A stretch of 64,000 bases of DNA from an uncultured bacterium (GTDB lineage Bacteria > Bacillota > Clostridia > Lachnospirales > Lachnospiraceae), in NCBI GenBank assembly GCA_947073545.1, contig CAMTMP010000021.1, positions 1-64,000 of the forward strand, given 5' to 3'. Under the pieces are notes generated by a model. The model was not told the DNA's origin, made no database searches, and saw nothing but the letters and a program-made list of their open reading frames with translations. The translations under genes were made by a program, and so were the position numbers. Shown piece by piece: positions 34,396-42,099 of this stretch. Each line of letters begins with the position of its first letter. Positions within the stretch are counted from its first letter, which is position 1.

Positions 34396-34420
34396 AAGGG
34401 GCCTGTGCAACAAGCCCCTT
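34396..34420. terminator. hairpin after the LCP gene
   Basis: AAGGGGC/GCCCCTT arms, 7 bp, 11-nt loop, only 6 bp past the LCP stop. The T-rich side is on the plus strand, so minus-strand termination would be weak and read-through to the next gene is possible. Confidence 0.4.
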
Positions 34421-34425
34421 TGCTT

Positions 34426-35592
34426 TTATTTCAAATATCCGTTTGTTTCCTCGTAAATTTTCTCACTGCACTTCTTCACTGTCTCGGACGGCTCATAGTC
34501 GCTCGCGTCAAACAGGAACTCATGCAGCCACTTGACGTTATCCTCCAGACTGGTGGGAATAACACAGGAACCCTTCGAGCCGATGGTGCCGGTGGCACGC
34601 ATACTCTCCTGCGGGAAGCCGTCTGTCTCCGTGATCTGGTAAGCGCCCACATCACCCAGCATCCCCACAATCTCAGACAGATCCAGAGAGGTATACACTT
34701 CCTCAAATACGGAGTTGGCAGTCTCGGTCAGCTTCGGCAGAGACGCCTTCTTCGCCTGATCCGCCACTGCGGTAAGCACCTCTCTCTGTCGTTCTGCGCG
34801 CTTAAAATCGTCTCCCGCCGTATAACGGATACGGCAGTAGCCTGTCGCCTGTAAACCGTCCAGACGCTGGTACCCGGTCTGTGTCACCGGCGTATACTCT
34901 CTCTTTAAATCCTCCGCGATACAGAGCTGATAGTTGTTCAGGTGGCTGATCTCCGATTCGTCCACTTCGATATCCACGCCGCCCAGCGCATCTATCGTAT
35001 CTGCCAGCCCGGCAAAACCGACCGTCACGAAATCCGTAATGTTCATATCCAGATTCATATTTAACATGTTGATGGCCTGCTCCGGACCGCCCTTCGCGTA
35101 AGCCGCGTTACATTTATTGTACGAATCGTTGCTCAGATTCAGATACGTGTCACGATAGACGGAAACCAGCTTACACTCTCCCGTGTCCTGATTGATGGAC
35201 GCGATCATGATCGTATCGCTTCGGGTATTCTTCGTCAGCGCGCCCGTGGTGGAGTCCACTCCGAAGAGGGCAATATTCCGATACCCCTTCATCGTCGTCT
35301 CCTGCGCCTCCTGTACGGTCTTGTTGATGATAATATCCTTCTCCTTCAGCTCTACTTTTCCGCTTTTCGTACCGGCAAGAACCGCGTAGAGAACTACCAC
35401 CGCAATCAGCAGGATAATAATCTCTATAATAAAGAGAATAATGCGTCTTCGCTGTTTCTTCGCCTGCGCCTTCTTTCCTGATTTCTTTTTGCCTGATCCC
35501 TTCTTTCCGGAAGAGCTGCCGCTTTTCCCGGAAGATTTCTTCCTGGGCCTTATTTCTTCGTCATCGTAGTCATCCGCATATCTTTTCGCCAT
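34426..35592 (-). CDS. LytR-CpsA-Psr (LCP) family ligase
   Basis: Transfers undecaprenyl-linked glycans to peptidoglycan at the outer face of the membrane; 388 residues from the ATG at 35592 (GGGAG site). The cytoplasmic N-terminus is strongly basic (KSSGKSG...KKKSGKKAQAKKQRRR), then one membrane helix (about 60-82). The LCP domain includes IALFGVDS, RSDTIMIASI, LVSVYRDTY and the late Arg pair in YCRIRY...DDFKRAERQ that bind the pyrophosphate. Its own promoter lies upstream. It is the expected final attachment step for the polymer made by this locus. Confidence 0.9.
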   Translation of the reverse strand: MAKRYADDYDDEEIRPRKKSSGKSGSSSGKKGSGKKKSGKKAQAKKQRRRIILFIIEIIILLIAVVVLYAVLAGTKSGKVELKEKDIIINKTVQEAQETTMKGYRNIALFGVDSTTGALTKNTRSDTIMIASINQDTGECKLVSVYRDTYLNLSNDSYNKCNAAYAKGGPEQAINMLNMNLDMNITDFVTVGFAGLADTIDALGGVDIEVDESEISHLNNYQLCIAEDLKREYTPVTQTGYQRLDGLQATGYCRIRYTAGDDFKRAERQREVLTAVADQAKKASLPKLTETANSVFEEVYTSLDLSEIVGMLGDVGAYQITETDGFPQESMRATGTIGSKGSCVIPTSLEDNVKWLHEFLFDASDYEPSETVKKCSEKIYEETNGYLK

Positions 35593-35694
35593 ACTCTTGT
35601 ACTCCCTCAGTCTCTGAACCAATTTCTAAAAGTCCGTTTTTTCATTTTGTCACATGTTGTCCGAAAAAGCAAGTTTTAGCGGACATGTTCTCAC

Positions 35695-35719
35695 AGACTT
35701 TGCAGTAAGTGCAAAGTCT
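35695..35719 (-). promoter_or_regulatory. 5'-UTR hairpin of the LCP gene
   Basis: Perfect 10-bp stem AGACTTTGCA/TGCAAAGTCT with a 5-nt loop, about 10 nt after the predicted transcription start. A second stem (CATGTCCG...CGGACAACATG) follows. Neither has a T-run. Roles in mRNA stability or attenuation are possible. Confidence 0.4.
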
Positions 35720-35736
35720 TGGGCTGAACTGTTACA

Positions 35737-35764
35737 ATTATACTACATCTTGATATAATTGCAA
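35737..35764 (-). promoter_or_regulatory. promoter for the LCP gene
   Basis: Minus strand TTGCAA (35759-35764), 16-bp spacer, TATAAT (35737-35742). Good match, in the 230-bp gap behind the sugar transferase gene. Confidence 0.6.
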
Positions 35765-35822
35765 TATCATTCCCGGCATCTTCCGAAAGTCTTTCACAAT
35801 TCTTAAGATTTTAGTATTTCTT

Positions 35823-37232
35823 CTAATAGGCATTTTTATTGATAAATCCTCTAAAAATCGTGAGAAACATAATCTTGATATCAAAGGATATGGTCCAGTT
35901 TTCAATATAAAAAATATCGAACTCTATCCTTCTTTTTATGGAAGTGTCGCCCCGATAGCCGTTGATCTGTGCCCATCCGGTCAGTCCCGGGCGCACCTGA
36001 TGCTTGACCATATAGCGGGGAATCTCCTCCTTAAACTGCTCCACGAACTGCGGTCTTTCCGGTCTCGGCCCCACCACGCTCATATCTCCCATCAAGATAT
36101 TAAAGAGCTGCGGCAGCTCGTCTATGCTCGTCCTTCTCAAAAACTTTCCTACCTTCGTGACGCGTGGGTCGTTCTTCGTCGTCCAGCCCTTCTGTTCCGC
36201 GGAAGGTTTCTGTACCTCCATGGTGCGGAACTTGTACATACGGAAAGGCTTATTGTGCAGGCCGATCCTCTCCTGCTTAAAAATAACCGGGCCTCTGGAT
36301 GTGCAGCCCACGGCGATGGCGGACACAAGCATCACGGGCGAAGCCACCACAAGTCCGATCATAGCCACAAGAATATCCACGATCCGCTTCATCCACCAGT
36401 TCAGCGTGTTGGTCAGCGGCACATAGCGGATATTGATGACGGGAAGCCCCATCAGATCCTCGGTGTAAGGACGGCTCGGAAACAGACTGTTGTAGTCGGG
36501 GATAAACTTTGTGTGCACGCCTGATTTTTCACACAGATCCACGATGTGCTCCAAATTGTCGTAATCTTTCAAGGACAGGGTGATCGCTATCTCGTCCAGC
36601 TTATTTTCCGGGAGAATATAGAGCAGATTTTCAATCGACCCCACCACCTTGACGCCCTTGTAAAGCGTCCCGGCAGGCACATGGTCGTCCAGAATGCCGC
36701 GCACCACATAGCCCCACTGGGGATTGGAATTGATGCGGTTAATATACTCCTCCGTGGCACGGGAATATCCCACCAGCAGGATATATTTCAGATTATATCC
36801 TTTTTCGCGTACATACTGCAAGAGAATGCGGATGAGCGAACGCCCAAGCGTGGTCAGAAAAATATTGATTCCGTAAAACATGGCCATCATGGTACGGGAG
36901 AAATGGATCTGCGCAATCATGTACCAGCCGGCCATCATGATTACCATGCCAACCGTGTTTGCCTGAAAAATATTCAGAATCTCATACCGGTGTACCGTAG
37001 CTCTCTTGGGGGAATACAGGTTGAACGCATAATATAAAATCAGATATCCGGGCACGATCAGATAGAGCATTTCAAAATATGTGCCCATAGAAAGAGCACC
37101 GACATTAGGGTCGATGTCCGAAAACGGGCTGGCAAACTTCAGGTACCATGCCAGCATATAGGACACCGCTACGATCACGGCATCCAGCACGACGTGCAGT
37201 CTATTGAAATATTTCTGGTTATCTTTTATCAT
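35823..37232 (-). CDS. undecaprenyl-phosphate sugar phosphotransferase (WbaP/CpsE type)
   Basis: Starts glycan synthesis by moving a sugar phosphate, usually glucose- or galactose-1-phosphate, to undecaprenyl phosphate. 469 residues. Four or five membrane helices (residues 10-150), a CoA-binding-like cytoplasmic domain (about 150-270) and the C-terminal bacterial sugar transferase domain: FKQERIGLHNKPFRMYKFRTM, RRTSIDELPQLFN with the catalytic Asp-Glu, GPRPERP and GLTGWAQINGYRG. All motifs intact. A promoter lies 90 bp upstream. It is the only initiating transferase seen in the locus, so polymer assembly likely begins here. Confidence 0.92.
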   Translation of the reverse strand: MIKDNQKYFNRLHVVLDAVIVAVSYMLAWYLKFASPFSDIDPNVGALSMGTYFEMLYLIVPGYLILYYAFNLYSPKRATVHRYEILNIFQANTVGMVIMMAGWYMIAQIHFSRTMMAMFYGINIFLTTLGRSLIRILLQYVREKGYNLKYILLVGYSRATEEYINRINSNPQWGYVVRGILDDHVPAGTLYKGVKVVGSIENLLYILPENKLDEIAITLSLKDYDNLEHIVDLCEKSGVHTKFIPDYNSLFPSRPYTEDLMGLPVINIRYVPLTNTLNWWMKRIVDILVAMIGLVVASPVMLVSAIAVGCTSRGPVIFKQERIGLHNKPFRMYKFRTMEVQKPSAEQKGWTTKNDPRVTKVGKFLRRTSIDELPQLFNILMGDMSVVGPRPERPQFVEQFKEEIPRYMVKHQVRPGLTGWAQINGYRGDTSIKRRIEFDIFYIENWTISFDIKIMFLTIFRGFINKNAY

Positions 37233-37322
37233 AATCAGTCTATGCTCTATGCGTGTTTACTACATTTTATCCGTAATGCTGTTTCCTGTTTATCATACTC
37301 TGTTCACGCCATAATTATTTTC

Positions 37323-37351
37323 ATTTTACAATAAACCGCTAAAAAAAACAA
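37323..37351 (-). promoter_or_regulatory. promoter for the initiating transferase gene
   Basis: TTGTTT (37346-37351), 17 bp, TAAAAT (37323-37328) on the minus strand; leader about 85 nt. Confidence 0.45.
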
Positions 37352-37374
37352 CTGTCTGATCCTCCTCCCGCAGA

Positions 37375-38403
37375 TTACAGGCGAATGCGGTACCAAATAT
37401 TGCGAAACAGCTCCCACTGTATCCTTGCGTAAGCAAAAAATCGCGACGATACAAAGCGAACCCGCTTTTCTCTGCCTTTCTTTGAGCAGACAAGACGCAG
37501 TCCCTCAAACGTTCCCTGCAGCCAGCTTTTGACCAGCCCCTTTTTCAGGAAGAAGAGCGTCTTTACCGAAAAACCCGCAAGCAGAAAAGGCAGGTTCAAA
37601 AGAATCTGCACCGGAGGCATATTCTTATAAACAAGATAAACGCTGTTTTTTGCGGAAAGCTTCACCTTGAAGTCGTTGTGACGGGAGCCCGAGACGCCGC
37701 TTCCCGCGTGGCGCACCACCGCCTCCGGCACATAGAGGTTTCGGTACCCGTGTATTTTGGCGCGGTATCCGATATCCACATCCTCCAGATAGGCGAAGTG
37801 GTGCTCATCCAGCAAACCGATCTGTACAAGGATGCTCCTGCGGTAAATACAGGCGCCCCCGCAGGCCGAAAAAATTTCTCTGGGCCGCCCATAGGCTGCC
37901 GCCGGCCTGTCCTTGCCCACAGCGAAAGCCCACCCAAGCGCACAATAATAGTCCCCCGCGTCGTCAATCAGCTCCGGGCGGTACAGGTTTACCATCCGCG
38001 CCGCCCCGGAAAAAACGCTTTCGTCCTGATCCAGCGCATGTTCCAGCGCGCGGACGAATCCGGGCTCCACAACCGTATCATTGTTCAATAAAATAACATA
38101 CGTTGTTTTATCTCTTCCACTCTCCTCAATCCCCCTGTTTACCGCCCCGCAGAAGCCGTAATTCTTATCTAGGGCAATCAGGCGGACGGACGGAAATTTC
38201 TCCCGCACAAGCTCCCTGCTCCCGTCTGAAGAGCCGTTGTCCACCACAATCACAAGGGCGGGTTCCTCCGCCAGCGAAACAAGGCAGTTCTCTATATACT
38301 TCATCCCATTATAGTTAGGAATGACAATCGCAGAGCGGACACCACCGCCTGCGGACTTACCCCGCTGTGGTTCCTCTCCTCTCCCTTTTTCCTTCTGCGG
38401 CAT
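37375..38403 (-). CDS. glycosyltransferase family 2 protein
   Basis: GT-A transferase of 342 residues from the ATG at 38403 (AGGAGGG site); the open frame upstream has no better start. AIVIPNYNGMKYIENCL and VVDNGSSDGSRELVREKFP mark the nucleotide-binding part; LLNNDTVVEPGF holds the donor-site Asp. EDVDIGYR with downstream RHAGSG resembles rhamnosyltransferases of the WcaE/RfbG type. The C-terminus has one or two hydrophobic amphipathic segments that may attach to the membrane. Probably adds one residue of the repeat unit; linkage unknown. Confidence 0.85.
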   Translation of the reverse strand: MPQKEKGRGEEPQRGKSAGGGVRSAIVIPNYNGMKYIENCLVSLAEEPALVIVVDNGSSDGSRELVREKFPSVRLIALDKNYGFCGAVNRGIEESGRDKTTYVILLNNDTVVEPGFVRALEHALDQDESVFSGAARMVNLYRPELIDDAGDYYCALGWAFAVGKDRPAAAYGRPREIFSACGGACIYRRSILVQIGLLDEHHFAYLEDVDIGYRAKIHGYRNLYVPEAVVRHAGSGVSGSRHNDFKVKLSAKNSVYLVYKNMPPVQILLNLPFLLAGFSVKTLFFLKKGLVKSWLQGTFEGLRLVCSKKGREKRVRFVSSRFFAYARIQWELFRNIWYRIRL

Positions 38404-38541
38404 GATTCCCTCCTGATTTTCTGTGCCTTTGCTTTCGGCAACCGCGAAACACATCATAGCCCTAATTTTAGGCCTATACTTGTTGTGCGCATAGCATAAT
38501 TATAAGCAGACCCTTGTAAAACGTTGGTACTTGTTTTGCCG

Positions 38542-39963
38542 TTATAAGCAGATCGTAATTCCGGGGTCCCACACCACAAGATACCCTTCCCTGCGCACCG
38601 CCTCTCCAAGCGCCATGCCAAGCTTCCGGTATCCCACCTCGTCACAGGTAAGCCCGGACATATCCGCAAGCCGGATTGTCTTCGTTCCACGCCCCTCTTT
38701 CACACGGACGCTTTTCTCCCGATAGGGCAGCCCCGTAATCTCAAAATATAACGGTCGTAATTCTTTCCGCAGCCTCATACAGCGGATGTCCACCGCGGCG
38801 CAGTCCTGCCGCAGCGCGGCAAGATGTGTGCTGCCTCCCGTAAAGCGGGCCGGAAGTCCCTCGAAGAGACAGCGTCCCGCTTCGTCGTAGCCACCCGCAA
38901 ATATGCGGCCTTTTCCATCAAGAATCCGTCCGCCCGTCATGCCCGCATCCCGCCTTGCCTCCAGCAGATCCGGCTCATAGACGATGCGGTAAAAGCCCAG
39001 ATGCAGGCTGTGCTCCACTTCCGCCCGAATCCCCCGCACTGCGCAGAAATCCGCAAGTGCACGCCGCCCCGCCTCGTAGGCGTAGGTTTTGCTCCCCGTA
39101 TTGAGAGCCGTGGAATCCCTGTGGGAACGCCAGTGATAGAGCACCTTGGGAATATGGCAGATACGCGCGGTCTGCGGGGTGAGCGCGTCTTCCTCCCAAA
39201 GACTGTCCACCACCCGAAGCACCAAATCATAATCCTGCGCACCGTCATAGTCCCCGCGCAGCTTCAGGCGCTTCATCAGCCCTGCCTCCACCGCCATAAA
39301 ATGGCAGATATAGTTGTTTGACAATATTAAATCCAGATTAAAGTTTTTCTTTCTATTAGGAAATACAAGGGTTTGCGCACTCTCATCGTACTTGTCCTCA
39401 TCCGAGTAGAGAAGAACCGGCGGGCATCCCTCCTGCCTGCTCTGATGTACGAAATACGCCATCTCATATAACGCATCAGGTGTTATGAAATCATCATGGT
39501 CGAGAAGGGCAATGTAATCTCCCCCCGCCAGATCAATCCCCGCATTGGTATTCTCTGCAATGCCTTTGTTCTCTGAAAGGCGGCCGTAGCGTATCCGCAG
39601 ATCGCCGGTCTCGTGAATCATCTGCCGCACCGTGCGCTCTACGGCGCTGCCCACGCTGGCATCCACGATCACCAGTTCCCAGCGGGTATAGCTCTGTGCC
39701 TGCACAGAGGCGATCATTTCCCGCAGGTGCGCCTCCTTCGTCTCATAAGCCGGCGTTACAATACTGAACAAATACGGATAATCCGCCGTCTCCTGCCTCT
39801 GCTCTTCGAGCGTCTGTTTGTCCGGAAGCATATAGCGGTAATCCGCCTTTTTTTCCTCCTGTACACGCTCCGCCGCCGCATAGAAAGTACCCGCCAATCC
39901 GTTTTTTTTCAAATAATTTACGGTTTTTCTCACATTGTCGATTCTCAGTATCCGATTTCCCAC
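38542..39963 (-). CDS. glycosyltransferase family 2 protein, single-domain paralogue
   Basis: 473 residues from a GTG at 39963 (AGGAG site). A short N-terminal helical region precedes the GT-A domain: YLFSIVTPAYETKEAHL near 62, ENTNAGIDLAGGDYIALLDHDD near 135, SNNYICHF near 218, then KVLYHWRSHRDST. The same order and motifs occur in the N-terminal half of the 42100-44133 protein, so the two are paralogues. The later part (about 310-473) has no second complete GT domain but keeps a remnant with YLVVWDPG at the end. Likely one glycosidic step in the same polymer. Confidence 0.82.
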   Translation of the reverse strand: MGNRILRIDNVRKTVNYLKKNGLAGTFYAAAERVQEEKKADYRYMLPDKQTLEEQRQETADYPYLFSIVTPAYETKEAHLREMIASVQAQSYTRWELVIVDASVGSAVERTVRQMIHETGDLRIRYGRLSENKGIAENTNAGIDLAGGDYIALLDHDDFITPDALYEMAYFVHQSRQEGCPPVLLYSDEDKYDESAQTLVFPNRKKNFNLDLILSNNYICHFMAVEAGLMKRLKLRGDYDGAQDYDLVLRVVDSLWEEDALTPQTARICHIPKVLYHWRSHRDSTALNTGSKTYAYEAGRRALADFCAVRGIRAEVEHSLHLGFYRIVYEPDLLEARRDAGMTGGRILDGKGRIFAGGYDEAGRCLFEGLPARFTGGSTHLAALRQDCAAVDIRCMRLRKELRPLYFEITGLPYREKSVRVKEGRGTKTIRLADMSGLTCDEVGYRKLGMALGEAVRREGYLVVWDPGITICL

Positions 39964-40024
39964 TACAATATCTCCTATTTCCCTGACTCAAACCAAGCAG
40001 ACTTTTTCTGCCACAGCTTAATAA

Positions 40025-40058
40025 ACAGATAGCATAATCTGTTGATTATGCTATCTGT
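40025..40058 (-). terminator. strong terminator of the phosphohexomutase gene
   Basis: Perfect 15-bp stem, ACAGATAGCATAATC (40025-40039) with GATTATGCTATCTGT (40044-40058), 4-nt loop. On the minus strand it is followed by TTTATT. It sits 9 bp past the stop codon. Confidence 0.75.
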
Positions 40059-40066
40059 ATGGTTGT

Positions 40067-41788
40067 TTAGATATTCTTTTTCACTTCCTCAGTCAGCCGA
40101 TCCAGTTTCTCCTGCGCGTCTTCCAGACTCGTGCCCTTCACGCCCATGTAAAACTTGATCTTCGGCTCCGTGCCGGAAGGTCTTGCACAGCACCATGAAT
40201 CGTTGGTCAGGTCAAAATACAGCACGTTTGACTGCGGCAGCCCGGTTTCTCCTGTTTCGCCTGTCTCCGGATTCAGCGTCTTTCCTGTATCGTAGTCCCT
40301 GAACTCCTTCACCGTAAGCTCACCGAAGCTCTTGGGCGGATTCTGGCGCAGCTTGTTCATCAGATCTTCGATCTCCTTCGCGCCTTCAATGCCTTTCTTG
40401 GTGATGGAATACTGGCTCTCTTTATAGTAACCGTACTTCTCATAGAGGTTGATCATCTGATCCCAGACAGTTCTGCCGTTCTTCTTGCACCATGCCGCCA
40501 TCTCACACAGACACATCACCGCCACGATGGCATCCTTATCCCTCGCATGTGTACCCGCAAGGCAGCCGTAACTCTCCTCCAGACCGAACACATAGTTGTT
40601 GGAGCCGGTCTGCTCAAAAAGTTTGATCTGCTCGCCGATAAACTTAAAGCCTGTCAGCACCTCGATAAATCTTACCTTATAGTCCTCCGAGATCGCACGC
40701 GCCATATTCGTGGTCACAATCGTGGTCACCAGAGCGGGATTCTCGGGCATCTTTCCCGTGGCTGTCCGCTCACGCAGGATGTATTCCGCAACGAGCATAC
40801 CGGACATATTGCCTGTGAAGGGCACATACTCACCGGACTTGGTATCCAGCGCATAGATGCCGAGTCTGTCGGCATCGGGATCGGTTGCCAGCACGATATC
40901 TGCATTTTTCTCCTTCGCCAGCTTCAGCGCGAGGGTGAATGCTTTGGGATCTTCCGGGTTGGGGTAGTCCAGCGTCGTAAAGTCGGGGTCAGGCATCTCC
41001 TGCTCGGGCACAACGTATACGTTCTTAAAGCCAAGCTCGGAGAGAATCCGTCTTACAGGCACATTGCCCGTGCCGTTAAAGGGAGAGTAAACGATCTTCA
41101 TATCTTCCGCCATCTCTGCGATCACTTCGGGATGAATGATCTGTTTTTTCAGCTCCTCCATGTACTTGTCGTCAATCTCTTTTCCGATGACTACATAGAG
41201 ACCGGCATTCTTCGCCTCCTCCTTATCCATGGTCTTCACGGTATGATAGTCGGTCACATTGTTAACCTCTGTGATAATCTCTTTGTCCTTGGGCGCCGTC
41301 ACCTGTGCGCCGTCCTCCCAATAGCACTTATATCCGTTGTACTCCGGCGGATTGTGGCTGGCCGTAATCACGATACCGGATATGCACCCAAGCTCTCTGA
41401 GCGCAAAGGATAACTCGGGCGTAGGACGAAGCGCATCGAACACATAAGCCTTAATGCCGTTGGCCGCCAAGCACAGAGCCGCCTCGTCCGCAAACTCGGG
41501 GGACATCCTTCTGGAATCGTAGGCAATCGCCACGCCCTTCTCCTCGCCGCCCTGTTTCTTTATGTAATTGGCCAAACCCTGCGTCGCTTTGCGCACCGTG
41601 TAAATATTCATGCGGTTCGTACCCGCGCCGATCACGCCGCGAAGGCCGCCTGTGCCGAAGGCAAGCTCCTTATAAAATCGGTCCTCGATTTCCTTCTCGT
41701 CATTCCTGATCGCCAGAAGCTCCTGCTTGGTCGCCTCGTCAAAGTAAGAATCCTCCAGCCAAAATTCAAACTGCTCTTTGTAGCCCAT
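40067..41788 (-). CDS. pgcA: alpha-D-phosphohexomutase (phosphoglucomutase/phosphomannomutase)
   Basis: Interconverts hexose 6- and 1-phosphates, giving glucose 1-phosphate for RmlA and other nucleotide sugars. 573 residues, full length for the PgcA type. Active Ser in TASHNPPEYNGYK near residue 145; metal loop DPDADRLG near 305; sugar-binding GLEESYG near 405; C-terminal phosphate loop RPSGTEPKIKFY near 540. AAAGGAGG site. It is co-transcribed with the 48-residue ORF from a near-consensus promoter and closed by a strong terminator, forming its own unit within the glycan locus. Confidence 0.93.
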   Translation of the reverse strand: MGYKEQFEFWLEDSYFDEATKQELLAIRNDEKEIEDRFYKELAFGTGGLRGVIGAGTNRMNIYTVRKATQGLANYIKKQGGEEKGVAIAYDSRRMSPEFADEAALCLAANGIKAYVFDALRPTPELSFALRELGCISGIVITASHNPPEYNGYKCYWEDGAQVTAPKDKEIITEVNNVTDYHTVKTMDKEEAKNAGLYVVIGKEIDDKYMEELKKQIIHPEVIAEMAEDMKIVYSPFNGTGNVPVRRILSELGFKNVYVVPEQEMPDPDFTTLDYPNPEDPKAFTLALKLAKEKNADIVLATDPDADRLGIYALDTKSGEYVPFTGNMSGMLVAEYILRERTATGKMPENPALVTTIVTTNMARAISEDYKVRFIEVLTGFKFIGEQIKLFEQTGSNNYVFGLEESYGCLAGTHARDKDAIVAVMCLCEMAAWCKKNGRTVWDQMINLYEKYGYYKESQYSITKKGIEGAKEIEDLMNKLRQNPPKSFGELTVKEFRDYDTGKTLNPETGETGETGLPQSNVLYFDLTNDSWCCARPSGTEPKIKFYMGVKGTSLEDAQEKLDRLTEEVKKNI

Positions 41789-41851
41789 TTTGAAACCCTC
41801 CTTTATACATTGTATTAATTATAACAAGTGCTGTTTTCGTGCAAATCCTGC

Positions 41852-41998
41852 TTATTTCTGATCTTTCGCCACCGCAATCTTATCCAAAAGTTCCACAATC
41901 TCATCTGTTGTATACTCTTTTTTATCCCCCTGTGTAAACAGTAGTCTCAACTCATAAAGCGTAGACATTTTCACACTCTGCATTTCTTTTTCAGTCAT
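41852..41998 (-). CDS. 48-residue hypothetical protein
   Basis: ATG at 41998 with GGAGG six nt upstream; the frame runs MTEKEMQSVKMSTLYELRLL... to a TAA at 41852. Charged, helical, no signal peptide; the composition looks real, with a Leu-spaced amphipathic helix at the end (DEIVELLDKIAVAKDQK). A strong promoter lies 54 bp upstream and the mutase gene starts 64 bp downstream. An overlapping six-codon GTG frame with an even better AAAGGAGG site precedes it and may couple translation. Family not recognised. Confidence 0.6.
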   Translation of the reverse strand: MTEKEMQSVKMSTLYELRLLFTQGDKKEYTTDEIVELLDKIAVAKDQK

Positions 41999-42051
41999 AT
42001 CAGTAACCTCCACCTTTATTCCTCCTTTCGGATTCGCTTCTTCCTAAAAAG

Positions 42052-42080
42052 ATTATAGTAAAATCGGATGGTTCGGTCAA
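42052..42080 (-). promoter_or_regulatory. near-consensus promoter for the 48-residue ORF and mutase
   Basis: TTGACC (42075-42080), 17 bp, TATAAT (42052-42057) on the minus strand. It starts a separate transcript inside the glycan locus. Confidence 0.7.
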
Positions 42081-42099
42081 GGTATTTCCCATTTCCGTT

